DNA of 64,000 nucleotides, from NCBI GenBank assembly GCA_022495005.1, contig JAGYXB010000196.1, forward strand, positions 868,001 to 932,000, given 5' to 3'. The translations under genes and the position numbers were made by a program. The DNA is from Rhyacophila brunnea (Eukaryota > Arthropoda > Insecta > Trichoptera > Rhyacophilidae). Positions within the stretch are counted from its first letter, which is position 1; every line of letters starts with the position of its first letter. Under the pieces are notes generated by a model. The model had not been told where the DNA came from. It saw nothing but the letters and a program-made list of their open reading frames with translations, and did not search any database. Positions 42,857-54,800 of the stretch are shown piece after piece.

Positions 42857-43139
42857 ATTTTGCTGCCTGTATGATTAGCTTCGTTCTTTGATATAATAAA
42901 TAAGTAGCTTCATTTTCTTTTAAGTAATTTCTATGTGCTTTTTCTCTCCCTGGCACTTTGAATTAGAGTAAACTCAGTAAACTCAGTCAGAGCTCACTCT
43001 GAGCGTAGCAACCTAAGTCTTGGGCACCTTCTCCCAGGACACTCCCAGGCCAATTTTTAGATGCTTCACATCACCAATTGACGGGTCCCGTGATACTCTC
43101 GATTAAGACCGAGTGTGGTGCGGGGCGGGTTTGGTGGAG

Positions 43140-43790
43140 GGAATTTAACTTCAATGTACTAATTATTGAAAATGAAACTAGTTTTGGAGTGTATCATAAA
43201 ATAGTACAATTTTTTTTAAATACTACTTAACACAATAAAATTTAGAATGTTAGTTTTGCACTAAGTAATAAGAGATAATATATTATTATAAGCTGACAGT
43301 AGACTGTGATTGCACCAAAGAGTTATGTAATTCAAATAAGCTTAATGTATCGTTTATTCAGATACATACTCTGCGTTTGAGTCTCATTTTGGTATATATG
43401 TGCCAATTAAAAGTTAAGAGGACCGCAGAACTCAAAGTCTATACACATAGCTGGGTGTAGCTCGGATTTGAAAATAGACACAAAGGAAAAGTTTCATTAA
43501 TAAACCTCGGAGTTACGTATTGTAATTGCGTTTAAAACATTATGAATTTGTACTAAACCGTAGTTTAATTTTGTTATACTTCCTCGTTTGTAGCACTACA
43601 ACTCTGGTGAATATATTTGTTGCTTTAAGTAGACTCCTCCATACTACTTGGTATTCTGCTCTCTTTTGCCATGATACCGAATGAAAGTAGTGCATGGGGA
43701 TGATGACGTGTATGGTCATTGCTTGGAAATTTTGAGAAGAGAGTTTATTTATCGATACTGGAATAAATAAATACAATCATATCGATGACA
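43140..43790. other. No gene recognised
   Basis: AT-rich flank downstream of the LINE. A 78-codon - strand frame (43540-43776) has no recognised motif. Confidence 0.4.
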
Positions 43791-43794
43791 GAGT

Positions 43795-44065
43795 GATGTT
43801 ATAATCGCAGGTACGGCTATACTGATGAGATTGATGTTATTAAAAGATTAATCAAATCATGAGATTAGACTCGAGTGAATGACGGTTGACTGTGTCGAGT
43901 GACCGGACTCCCGATGGGTTCGGACGACGAGTTATGGATTGTCCTTGCTATGTATACAAATGCAGTACAAACGTTATAAAAGACATTGTCGCAATTAAAC
44001 AAATCATAATGTACACTATTGATATAGGTTATGATACAGGAAATGCTGACAATCGCTTACGTCAC
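43795..44065 (+). repeat. Dispersed repeat family H, copy 2
   Basis: Colinear with 19430-19690, with an extra ~60 bp of GA-rich sequence in the middle. The short MDCPCY frame is kept. Confidence 0.5.
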
Positions 44066-44089
44066 TAGTGTTATGATCGCTATAAGTGT

Positions 44090-44180
44090 ATTAAAACAGT
44101 AATGTATTATTTAGTAATTGAAGAGAAACGATCACAAACACCAAGGCTTTGAGAAAATGGTATAAATATACTGTGACCTC
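44090..44180 (-). mobile_element. SINE-B tail, copy 2
   Basis: The reverse complement has GTTTTCTCAAAGCCTTGGTG, TTTGTGATCGTTTCTCTTC and TAAATAATACATTACTGTTT. Preceded by AGGTCACAGTATATTTATA. The tRNA-like head is not evident, so it is probably 5'-truncated. Confidence 0.6.
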
Positions 44181-44199
44181 ATCAAGAATTGAATACGTG

Positions 44200-44650
44200 T
44201 ATTAAATAAGGCTCTAAGTACCAAAAAGTAGTATTGCCTGTAGTTGCAAAATACCGAGTCATTGCAGTAAAATTTCATGAAGCAGACCTTTAGAAAAATG
44301 TAGTTTTACAGTGTGAAGCAATCACGGCAGCTTCTATAATTTTAGGTATTGGAACTCGCAAGTGTCAATACACCATCGTCAGCTATTTTATATTGAATGC
44401 CGTTGACCACTGCAGTGCTACTTACATCATTATAAATAAAACACGCCAACGGACTTACAACGTCGACAGGTTTAATTATTTTGCTGTATTTTTTTGACTT
44501 GCTTGAGGCACTTAGACTATAGTTGAAGTTATTGGCGTTGGTATGTAGAACATTTTTCTATAAAAATGTCAGTTTTTATTTTTTTGGTACTTAGCGCCTT
44601 AATTAATACACGTATTCAATTGAACTATCGCCTTTCGCACGGAATTACAA
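44200..44650. other. No gene recognised
   Basis: ATTGAATACGTGTATTAA (about 44190) recurs inverted as TTAATACACGTATTCAATT at 44604-44622, suggesting a decayed TIR pair bracketing about 430 bp. No coding support. Confidence 0.35.
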
Positions 44651-44659
44651 GAATCACCT

Positions 44660-45235
44660 GATAAAAGAGACCTAATAGAGCTGCTGCATTAGAGTAGAGA
44701 AAAAGATTCAAAACGGAAAAGATTAATACGGACTCATAATTATTTAATGGTTATCGATCGGCAAGCACAATCTGAAATCTAGAAACAATGAACGAGTTTA
44801 TATATCTGAGATCAATAATTAGTGAGAAATGTGGATGTGAAGCAGGAATAAGTACCTATACGAATATGAGGGATTTCGATTGCCACGAGAATGGTGCTTA
44901 TGACAACATTAGTGTTCTCAATATTTTTGTACATACATAGACTATAAAGGTAGACGAGTAGAAGGCAATTGATGTTTTTGAAAAATATGGTATTGGCGCC
45001 AAATGCTTCGTATTCCTTGGACAGAGCATAAGACGAGCCAGTCAGTCCAGAGACTGCAGATATAAAAATGTTTCACAACAATAAGTATTAGATGCGTTCT
45101 ACTATTTTTGGACTTATTATTATTCGGCGAGGAGCAGAAAACCTGGAGAAACTGTTGGTACGTTGAAACGGTGGATATTTTTGGGCACTCAGAAGATGAC
45201 TGCATTGCAAAGTGATAAAGATCCTCAGCCATAAA
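44660..45235 (+). pseudogene. LINE reverse transcriptase C-terminal remnant
   Basis: Across frames: NEFIYLRSIISEKCGCEAGI (the F-YLGS-I-----E--I block after YADD), MRDFDCHENG, then KAIDVFEKY and, one frame over, MLRIPWTEHKT-QSV, the RRMLRIPWT--TN--VL block. Order and spacing fit a LINE RT thumb region. Multiple stops and shifts. Confidence 0.7.
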
Positions 45236-45239
45236 GGAA

Positions 45240-45990
45240 TGGCCCAGAAGAGAAGATATAACATTTAACTACTAAAAATACAGTTTTCACGTTTTCTTTA
45301 TTATTTGTGACCCAAAAAAGGTTCGATTCACAAATTATTTAAAAAAAAAAAATGAATTTGTTGATTTTAACTAACAAAAATTTGGATCCATAAATTATAG
45401 AATACTTAATTTATTATGGTGTAACTGTCCCTTTTCTAAATAAAAAATGTTGCTCGTTATCTCATTGTTTATTGAATTGTGCACGGCCGCCTTCCATGCG
45501 TCTATAAACGTGTCTGAATGTAAAGATTTTACTACAACAATTCTTTGTAACCGTAAAAATGTACCCATGCGCTGAAACAAGAATTGAATGTGATGGATCT
45601 AAACAGGGATTTGAATTATTTTGTCCTCCATACGACGCAGAAAACTTTTCAAATGCCTCAATGTTGGCCTTGAGAGATATTAAGACCACGTGGCCTTTGA
45701 GTGATATCAATTGTGGACGGACCTGGAAAATAGCTCCGGTTTGTCAGATCCCAAATGGCATATTACACGTCATGATAGTAGTTATGCCCGTATGTATTGT
45801 GACCTCAGCGGAAATCGAACTATGTTACGAACTACGAACGAAAAATGTGCACGTTACGTATTGGACTACTAACTACGCCGATACGTGATGATACATATAT
45901 AGCGGTCGATGAGGTAGAGTGTGATAAGATGATAAAGACAGCAGTAGTGTTGATGGATGTAGATGTTTATTGTCTTGATGCAGAGTACAG
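45240..45990. other. No gene assigned; two overlapping 80-110-codon frames
   Basis: A + strand frame (45559-45888, starting MYPCAETRIECDGSKQGFEL) and a - strand frame (45462-45710) overlap. Neither has a recognised domain, and I could not tell which, if either, is real. Confidence 0.3.
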
Positions 45991-46001
45991 AGTAACGCGG
46001 T

Positions 46002-46867
46002 TAGGGAATCCAATCCTGAGCCAAAATTCCGATCCCGGGATTTCGAGATTACAATTAGAAAATCCCGGGATACCGGGACTGGTCCCGGGATTGGCATTTT
46101 TTTCCATTGTTAATATAAAATTTTTATATTTACAAATAACATTGATAAAATCGGTCAAAAATAAATCTAGTATAATTTATACTATTTAATACTTTGGACG
46201 CTGAAGACGCACATGCGCGTAATGACCTGGCGGCCGATTGATGTAATTAACGTGCATTTTAAAGGTGCTAATTAAAATCTCATTATATAGTCAGCAGCGT
46301 TAAGATATATTATTGTTAATATTGTGTACGTTCAATCTTGGAAATACATAAGTTTAATGGAGTAAATAATATTGTAATATAAATAATAATGTGAATTTAA
46401 TATGAGATTGCTGTTTCTGATAGTAAAGACTTAATGAATGGGTTAGCGAGATTTAAAATAGTAAAGCAAATCATGGTGTACTTATGGCCTTTCCGCTTCA
46501 TAAATCTAATTAGTCAGCCAAATATGAAACTGCCGTAAAACGTATGAGATCATTGTGGAATTACTTTTTTAATAGTGCAAAGCATTGTTTTTTTTCCAAT
46601 CTTTCTCATTTTTATTAATTTATTTGAAAAAATTAAATTAATCGGCAACTTACACATGGGTATAAATCAAAATTCATTCAAACTCAGTTTATTTCTAATG
46701 TAGTTATTTGTTATTAAAAGTATTTTTTTTGTTATATTTTCGTTTTTATTTTATTTTCCATAAAAATTGATAAAAAAATCAATCCCGAAAGTTTCGCGAT
46801 TATGTTTATCAAACCCGGGATTCATAGGTATCGAAAATAGCTCGGGATCCCGGGATTGGAATCCCTA
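46002..46867. mobile_element. hAT-m2, copy 3 (866 bp)
   Basis: TAGGGAATCCAATCCTGAGC at the left and GGATTGGAATCCCTA at the right; flanks AACGCGGT (45994-46001) and ATCGCGGT (46868-46875) match 7/8. Relative to copy 1 it carries about 120 extra bp (about 46190-46312) in the left-centre. Confidence 0.88.
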
Positions 46868-46879
46868 ATCGCGGTGAGC

Positions 46880-47580
46880 TTGGTTCTCAGACCGAGCCGC
46901 AATCCAGTATGATGATGATCGGGTGAGCTGGGAGTCTGTGATCGACAGACGAATGTCGAATGACGAGTCTCGAGTGACAGACTCGAGTGGAGTAGTAGTA
47001 TAGTTCATGCTGACTTGGTATAAAGTTATTGACCGCCAACATACTCGTATATCAAACTCAGGGATTACCTCGCTAACAGACACCTGTTTAAACAGATGGC
47101 TTTTAATATTAGTATGAAAATTATGGTCCATTTAAGCGTTAACCATAAGCCTTGCTGTCATATGCGGTACATATTATTTTTTGTCACACTTCACAAGCAA
47201 AACTCTAATCCATTTGACATTACGTTTTTTTTTAAAAAAAAATATAACCAGGCGTCGAGAAAAACAAAAAAGGTAATAAAAATTTAAAAGTACACCGTCG
47301 CATATATCCATTAAAAAGTACCAGTCTTACAGGGCCGCATTATAAAACCGTGCGTCTAAAAGTGAGTTAAGAAATTTAATGAAACTATGTGACTGTGACT
47401 GAACTGTGAATGATGTGTAAGAAAAAAGTGTGAAAGCCAATTGTAAAATCAAAAAAAAAGTTTGTGTGTGTTATAAATCTATGCATAATATGAATCATCG
47501 AAGACAAGACGTCATAATGCATTGCCTAAGTCGGATATTATGCGTATTACATACTAATATGTTTATATAATATGATTATG
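46880..47580. other. No gene recognised
   Basis: Two short frames (46865-47131 -, 47096-47287 +) are without motifs. AT-rich with homopolymer runs. Confidence 0.4.
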
Positions 47581-47591
47581 TAACTAGTAAG

Positions 47592-47640
47592 AAAGTCAAT
47601 AACCTTGGTGGAAATCAAGTCAATAACCTTGGTGGAAAAC
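47592..47640 (+). repeat. Two-copy tandem repeat, ~24 bp
   Basis: AAGTCAATAACCTTGGTGGA occurs twice head-to-tail with AATC/AAAC endings. Confidence 0.85.
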
Positions 47641-47879
47641 AAGATTGATTGACTACGGTGATGACAAGAATTCAAAGTACAGCTTCTTCAATACATTGAT
47701 GATACTCATACTATAATGTGTGTATTATTAATTTTGTTACCTACGTTCAACTATAAAATTATTTTGAAAAAATAGGTGGTGCCCGCCACGGTCTGTCTTC
47801 TTACATACTAATTAGTTAATAAATAAAAGAATATATTTTTTTATTTTATTATTATTAATGCTATTGTAATGTTGTTGTA

Positions 47880-49240
47880 AGGTGGCCGATTATAGCGGAA
47901 TGTCAGGTGGCGGTCAACAATAAGCGTTCCATTTGTTTACAAACGTTGTACTGACACAAGCGCTGCATAATGCGAGACCGCTATATTCCGACTGCGAGTG
48001 GAAGTGAGAAAGCACCGCTGTTGCGTACTCACTCCCCCGTGTGGTTTCGCTCTATGTTGTGTGACTGCTCAAATTCCTATGACGGGACTGGACGGGAGGT
48101 ACGGCGTTCTTTGTAATTCCGGGCATAGAACTCCAGAACTCTAGCGTTCCAATTGACCGGCGCGGTCTGACCGCCGGCTGTGTACCCATACAGTATGAAG
48201 TCCATACAGTACAAAGAACGCCGAACTCCGAACGCGGAACGCAGACCGCCTGACCGCGCTCTGTCTGCGCAAGCCCTTAGGTGCATGTCGCCTACATGTC
48301 GCCTACTGTCACGCTGTCGTGGCGAAAATTTTGCCTATGGTTTCGTTATTTTGCAGAATATTTTGAACGTGCACCATCTCGTAAATTCACTGAAGAATGG
48401 CACTGATGAAGAGTGCCTACTATAATGTATTAGTAATTTGAATTATTATTAAGTATTCATGCTACTTTCAATTAATTTTAACAGTTTATATGTGTGCGCA
48501 CGTTAAAATACATGCGGCATGACATCCATAGATACTATTATAACCTAACCTGCAGACCATAGATACGACAACTTTCTTATCGAAAATACATAGTGCCAAC
48601 TGCTAAAAATAAAAAAAACGTGATTACGACATTCGAAAATTGCAGGAATGTGGAATATGATAAAAACGTTCAAAACGTCATGTAGGTGCCGATGCAGTGC
48701 ATTTCAACGTGAAGTGACCTCATTGTTGTTTTAGTGATAACGGCAGATTTTGCCAACTGACAATGTTCGTTTAAAGGTTCAAAATGTGCTACGGGATGGG
48801 AACATAGGTCTGATAACATTTTAAACACCAATAATAACGGCATTACACAATTTTTTTCCCGTAGCGGCAGCCCGTGACAGTAGGCGACAAGCACCGGGAC
48901 ATGAACCTCAATGTAGGTTGCGCTTTACCTACAAGTCAACTCTTATTTTACTCGTCGGATTTTAGAGAGAGGCTGTCGTCGATAATCGGCTAACTTCGAG
49001 ATTGTAGCGCGTTGTCTCTGTAGCACGACTTGTCTCGCACGCTGTGTGGGACGGGCATCAGAGATGTGTACATATCAGACAGGCGGACCAATCGACCGCG
49101 GTCGACGCTTTGGCCACTCCTGGTCTAGGGTATACAAAGGTTGGGAACCGGGTATGCAATATAAAGGCACGCCAGGCATGCTACCTTATCTAAGACTATT
49201 TGACTACATAAATTACGTGTATTTTGCTAAATGATATTTT
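47880..49240. other. GC-richer stretch without a recognised gene
   Basis: TACGGCGTTCTTTGTA (48100) and TACAAAGAACGCCGA (48209) form an inverted pair, and CTGTCACGCTGTCGTGGCG and GGCCACTCCTGGTCTAGGG look like ends of old DNA elements. Short frames (48077-48425, 48670-48894, 49046-49234) are unassigned. Probably a mosaic of decayed transposons, possibly a promoter-like GC island; not decidable here. Confidence 0.35.
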
Positions 49241-50159
49241 ACACTTAGGCTCCCAATTTTGAACCTAACGAAATCTTATTTACTTAATTATATTTAAAAA
49301 TAATTGTTTCCATATATTTCGATTATCTTTCCCAAAGGCGACTAAAACAAGCGCGGCGGCCCTGTCTTTCTCTCCCAAGAACGTTCAGTCGTTTCGCGTT
49401 AAAATACATTATTTTATCTTGAATTTATTCGAAAAGAGAACTCGGTGTTTTAAATTTTTATCACCAGGTAGCGCGGGATATGGCGCTGTCAGAAATTAGG
49501 CTCGCGAAACGTGTGGGAGTACATCAATTTTGATTTTCTGAAGGATTATCCTGGAAATAAATGGGGTCGTAAAATGTTTATTGAAGTTGAAGTCAATAGA
49601 AAGGGATTTTAGTTTTTACGTTCATTTGTACCAGTACAATTTATTACATACGTCGTATGTTATATTTAAAAAAAATGCAAATTTTTAATGAGATAATTAT
49701 GTTTTTATCTAGCTAGATAGTATCATTGAATGTATTCAATGCAGCACGATTTCGTTTTACCATTTCATTGTTAGAGATATCAAATAGATCAAAGTTAAAT
49801 TATAATATATGTTACAATAATGATGATTATAAACGACGCCAGAATTTAAATTTTAACAATGCTCTGGCTGCCAATTAACTACTACTGCAAACGTTTCATA
49901 AAAATGTCATGAAGTGTTTTAATTATTAAAGTGCCATAAGTCTCCCTTTTATTATATTTGTTATTTTATTTAAACATAAATAAAACTGTAGCGTCACCGC
50001 CCGAGACAGTCCACTGTGTGCCTCGGAATAAGTAACACGCATATTACAAAGACATTATTATACAGTTGTTCTACGTTGCAATGAACCCGCTCATAACTTA
50101 ACATTATATTATACGAGTATAATTAAATCAAATAAACGGATATCAAAAGTGTCCACACG
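49241..50159. other. No gene recognised
   Basis: AT-rich; no open frame above 60 codons. Confidence 0.4.
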
Positions 50160-50505
50160 TGTTTCACCACAGAACAGATAATAAATATAATTCCGATAGG
50201 CTATACACCAATACAGTAAATTTTGACGCAGGGTTTTGAATGTGTGAGTGTCCTACAAAAATTAATCACGCGTTATAGACGTACAATTGTGTGTGTAATA
50301 CATCAATATTAAATAAGTGTCAATGCATAAACCGAGAGCAGTTGTCAGTATTCGACGTATGACGTATTCTTGACACGTGTTCTTCCTTACTCGAGATGGG
50401 TTGCCTGCTTCTTCTTTCCCGTTAGGTATTTCAGTTCACATTATTTCAGAGTTCCCTGTGTTTCACTGGTCACCTACCAAACAGATCCCACAATGGTGAC
50501 CCCGA
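50160..50505 (+). repeat. LTR-like family F copy with primer-binding-like motif
   Basis: Matches 5327-5608 (RC) and 60764-61055. At its 3' end, CCCACAATGGTGACCCCGAC: a CA terminus followed by TGGTGACCCCGAC, which is complementary to a tRNA 3' end (…GGGGTCACCA) and resembles the primer-binding site of insect LTR retrotransposons. No gag or pol follows. Suggests a 5' LTR remnant; the LTR start is not defined. Confidence 0.5.
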
Positions 50506-50519
50506 CATTATCTAAAGAT

Positions 50520-51180
50520 GCAACCTTTTATATTTATTTAACTTTGAAACCGCTATGAAGAAAGAAACTTAACAAAAACATATCATTCAGACTTATGTTA
50601 TGTAATTTTTTTCAAATCAAACTTTTGAATGACTTCTTTAATTGCAATTATACATTATCCTTCGAATTATTGCTACATTTAATTCGGCAACTTAAACATT
50701 TCAATAAATTATGAAATTTTAATTGAGTGTCTGCTCTCATCTTTTATGTATTTTACTTGTATTTATTTAACTGATCATATTATTGTAGTTTTATGTTTGT
50801 CATTCTCATTTATAATATATAAAGTTACTAATAAAAATGTGATGTAATTATTACCACTACCAACAACTACGAGTGTACGTCTACCTTGGAAATTGTAATT
50901 TTTTTATATTTTACGAGTAACATAACGTAAGTAACCTTTGAATTAATCCATTCTTTTATCTCGACAAAAATGCAATTTTTTGTACAAAGAGACACTATCC
51001 TGTCGCCTTTATAATTAAAATTCTTTTGCAAAATGTTCCCTCTTTGATGCAGTTTGCTCTTATCTTTTTTATTAAGCTGCCTAGAAAAATCCTGCGAAAC
51101 CTTATTGGTGAAAAAAAAGTAATCACATTACAGAATTCGAGAAAAATGAAAAACTTCATTCGTAGTATTAAACTTAAATT
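50520..51180. other. No gene recognised
   Basis: AT-rich; no supported features before the next family B copy. Confidence 0.4.
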
Positions 51181-51184
51181 TTAT

Positions 51185-51812
51185 CGTTTGTCAATTTATG
51201 GCTACGGCCGTATGTTGTAGCTTAGCTACTGGGAAATACCAATAGAAATGGCGTATTTGAAAAAATGCTACCTTATTCTTAGGTCATTAATTATTATAAA
51301 GCAAAAATTATTCGTAAAATGTTTATCACATTTGAATGGTCAAAGACATAGCTTATAATCAGTATCTTTAAAAGTATCTTTAAATGTGTAAATCTTGCCC
51401 ATTTTTTGAATAATAAAATGCCTAATTCTTGTCAAATTTGGGATCACAGAGACTATCAATATAATTTTTTATAGTAAATATTTCACTATAATAATGTCAA
51501 AATAAATTTTACTAATAGTTTTATAAATGCTTTTAAAAATTAATAAATATGAAAAATCTTAACACCACTTCACATGGACGTACTGAAATATGACTATATT
51601 CTAAAACATTAGAGCGAGAGGTTTAAAAGAATACCATTTTATGTAATAAAAATACTTTATGCAGTCATCAAATGTTTAAAATAAATATAAAGGATAATAA
51701 GGCTTCAAAATTATGTAAATATATTATCTACAACGTTTAAGGAATGTTCAGGATCATGCTTTGAAAATAGCATAAAAGCTCCATTTTGACGTACGCTGAG
51801 CATTTCCCCCCT
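51185..51812 (+). repeat. Repeat family B, near full-length copy
   Basis: Begins CGTTTGTCAATTTATGGCTA and ends CTGAGCATTTCCCCCC. Same internal order as 31629-32274. Here the 3' flank is TGATTC rather than TTAA. Confidence 0.75.
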
Positions 51813-52225
51813 GATTCTAATAAACTGGGCTCAACCCAGGTGATGAAATTATTTAACAAAAACCTACATTTATTATGTTCACATTTAAAAATATGCATTG
51901 ATCATAATTGTAGAACTAGTGATTTTTAACAAAACCCCTCAAAAGTTTATCAAGTGCAAATAATAAGTCCGGCTGCAGGAGAAGCTTCTTAAATTCAACG
52001 CTTGTACAGTCATCAGTAATAATTATAGAATAATTGAACATTTTTGTCACGGATGTTTTCTATTTCGAAATAATATAATGATAATTCATCGTGACAATTA
52101 CTTATATAAATATTTGATGAAATTTGTTTCATTATTTTTTCACCTCTGTTGGATTCACTCAATATATTTTCATTTTGGCAGTATATGACTTATAATTCAT
52201 TTTAAAAAGCGTAAACGAGTGTGCT
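51813..52225. other. No gene recognised
   Basis: AT-rich, nothing supported. Confidence 0.4.
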
Positions 52226-52230
52226 TTCTT

Positions 52231-52331
52231 AATACCGAAAATTCCGGTATTTTGGATTTTTTAAACCGGTATTTCGGTATTGATAAATACTGGAATACCG
52301 GTTTTGAAATACCGGTATTGCAATCCCTAAT
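52231..52331. mobile_element. hAT-like terminal fragment
   Basis: The inverted sequence starts TAGGGATTGCAATACCGGTA and is built of ACCGGTATTTC and AATACCGG palindromic words, similar in style to the hAT-m2 terminus. The other end is missing. Confidence 0.45.
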
Positions 52332-52842
52332 TAGAATGTAATAATATAATATTTACTAGATTATGTTTTAGACGATAACGTGTTGACAGTCTGATTTGAT
52401 ACAGTGATTGAATGCAGTCGATGCATCCTTTTTAAGGGTTAAGACGGTTTATGACGGTTGAGAGATGTGAACCTAACTTTTCTCACCAAGATTAATTATA
52501 CATACATAAGGAATATGATCATGTCCTATGCGCCCCATATGAAAAAAATCGGTGTGTGAATCAGCTCTTAATTATCTTGTTAAATTACACACTCAAGAAA
52601 AACGACCGCTTATTGGAAAGCCGTTGGTTTATTTCTATACGCTTTAACTTATATTACTAAATTATATAATTATTTATCGTTGTTTTTATTTTTAAAGTAA
52701 CAACCGCCATTATGACGTTTAATAGTTTGTTTACGTAAGGAATTGCAAATGGCCGACAATAATAAATTCGCTGCCTAGGCAACAGAACAATTCTAAGCTA
52801 TAATATTATACTGTATAATCGTCACGATTAAAATATCATACT

Positions 52843-53020
52843 GGGGCGTAAAGGCAGTGCGTTCGGCTGATAACCGGACAATCGGTGGTTCGAATCCAAT
52901 CGAGTGCGTTTATTTTTGTGTGAAAAAATAAATTATGTGTTACATATTGTCACACGCCAAAAATATACTCTGATCTGATTTTCCAAACGCGCCTAAAGAA
53001 GTATAACTTCAAAAAAAACA
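52843..53020 (+). mobile_element. SINE-C with tRNA-Ile-like head
   Basis: The head has an anticodon arm CGGCTGATAACCG (five-base CGG/CCG-type stem, loop CTGATAA, anticodon GAT = Ile, 52869-52871) and a perfect B box GGTTCGAATCC (52887-52897). A tail starting AAAATAAATTATGTGTTAC matches 7110-7197. The acceptor stem does not pair well, so it is a SINE and not a tRNA gene. Confidence 0.75.
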
Positions 53021-53029
53021 CAAGCAAGT

Positions 53030-54390
53030 AAAAGCCTTCAGGATCCACGACTCAATATCCTAAGAAAATGTGGAGATATATTGCATATATGTTTAATTAT
53101 GCAATATAGTTAATAACTTACAATGTACACCCCATACATGTTATGTCATAATTACAACCCGCGTGGTTCCATTATGAAATAGTTTTCGAGTGTGATATCA
53201 AAAAGCCAAGTATGAAGTTAAAATTATTGCCTCATAATATTAAAATCATTTTGAATATAACGCAATTTCAAAGTGGTGAAATATTGATAATCAATCATCA
53301 TAAATAATAATTAAGCAGCGGATTATTTGAACAAATTGACTTTTTATATACAGGTGTATATTTGAAATTAGACTTCTTTATCGATGGTGAAAAAGTACGT
53401 AGGATCAAAATGTATTACGAAATAATATAAAGAATTAGGAGATCATAATTTCTGAGTAGGTATTCGATTTCAAATTTAAATAAAAACAACACTTTTAAAT
53501 ATAGAACTTTCCAATGAAATGAATTGTTAGTGAGACTAATGTATTAATTAATCGTACATAGTTATTAATAATTTAGAAAAATCATAAAAATAGTAAACCA
53601 TGTGAGATATAAACGTTACATATTTTCACTGTTCGTGTGACTGATATTGTCTCTTGAGCTATCATCAGTGTGACCGATATTGTGAATAAAATCGAAGTAA
53701 GTAATGATTTTAATCACAACCAACAATGGCATTTTTCTAAACAAAAAAAAAAGTTTTGTTGGTACTTTTAACTTAATTTTTTTCGTACATATTAATAAGC
53801 TTTAAAGTATTTATTTCCACTTTAATTGTCAATATAACATTTTACTTCTGCTGCACGTATAGAGATCAAAAAATACACTTTTTTCGTTATATATGTGGGC
53901 TATATTTAATCGAGACCTTTGAAATCGAGCAACTTTTGGCTTATTTTTCAGTGGAATTTTACAAAAAAAATTTAATTATTAATCATACTTGGAAGCCTTA
54001 CCTAAATAGTTATATATAAGTTAATCTAAAGTTTTTGAGCATGCTTAGAACACTCTTACAGTTCAAAACTTTGTTCTACCCATATATTTCTATAGATGAA
54101 CTTTAGCTTTTGTAAAATTAAAAAAATGAATAATTTAGCTTTGTTCTAGAAACATTAATTTTAGATTTTACAGGAAATGAAGTACATTTAGAAACACGGC
54201 TTTTTTTTTGGTAGACTTTTAAGAGTACCATTATAGATTAAACATAATTCGGGAAAACTTAAAAAGAATCTTGAAAAACGTATTGTTGCTGGGCGGGACT
54301 CACACCCACATTAATTAAATTCCGTCTAATGTGATTTTACCAATATATCACCCTACCTAATTATGACGAAATTAACTAATAGTCATTCAA
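53030..54390. other. No gene recognised
   Basis: AT-rich with no frame above 60 codons and no repeat partner noted. Confidence 0.4.
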
Positions 54391-54419
54391 CTGAACTGGG
54401 GATCGGCTTTTGGGTTTTA

Positions 54420-54800
54420 ATTAAGGTATGTGGTGGCGCTTTTAGCAGTGGACTGTATAATTTGAAAGTGGTGGTGGATTACGGATCTAGGGGAGTTTAA
54501 CATGATGCTTGACACTGACCTTTGATGTTGAGAGGGCTGGCGCGCACTGGAACTGGTTCGGTGTTCACGCAATCACGTACTGGTAAACGGACGGTGCACT
54601 TTTGGATGGATGATATATTATGACGTTGATGAATGACGGATGGATGATATAGACGCGACGTTCACTCAAACCGTAACAGACTTAGTGCAACGAAGGTCGA
54701 ACAGAGATGTTTTGAATCACTCAGTAGTAAACGCGGCGCGGCAACACGCACCCGTTCGGTCTCTTGAGCTGACTCACCTTATTTGCAATCACGGTTGTCT
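54420..54800 (+). repeat. Possible dispersed repeat family I, copy 1
   Basis: GTGGCGCTTTTAGCAGTGGAC, GGTGGTGGAT and ACGCACCCGTTCGGTCTCTTGAG parallel GGTTGCGGTTTTTACAGTGGAC, GATGGTGGAT and ACGCACCCGTTGTCTTGAG at 59838-60215, in order but strongly diverged (motifs quoted in part). Confidence 0.35.

Larger units (their letters stand above)
37477..43139 (+). mobile_element. R1-clade non-LTR retrotransposon (LINE), apparently complete
   Basis: The order is GC-rich 5' UTR, Gag ORF, overlapping Pol ORF, 3' UTR. The 5' edge is placed at a TCAGT initiator-like motif (37476-37480), where AT-rich flank gives way to GC-richer sequence; this edge is an inference. The 3' edge is placed by homology: GGTGTGGTGCGGGGCGGG-TTTGGTGGAG ends at 43139, and the decayed copy near 63.5 kb diverges at the same point. 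No poly(A) tail is seen and no target duplication could be matched. No stop or frameshift in either ORF, unlike every other retroelement here, so it is probably young. It does not lie in a 28S rRNA gene or in a TTAGG array, the known targets of R1, TRAS and SART. Confidence 0.88.

Noticed and set aside
37320..43200. Site-specific R1 insertion in 28S rDNA, or TRAS/SART in TTAGG
   Set aside because: Neither flank resembles 28S rRNA or telomere repeat.
45462..45888. Overlapping 82- and 109-codon frames on opposite strands
   Set aside because: No domain, no splice sites, no repeat partner; they cannot be told apart as real or chance.
48098..48225. Inverted pair TACGGCGTTCTTTGTA as a MITE
   Set aside because: Only about 15 paired bases with no target duplication or second copy seen.
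52843..52908. Functional tRNA-Ile gene
   Set aside because: Anticodon arm and B box are good but the acceptor stem does not pair, and a SINE tail follows.
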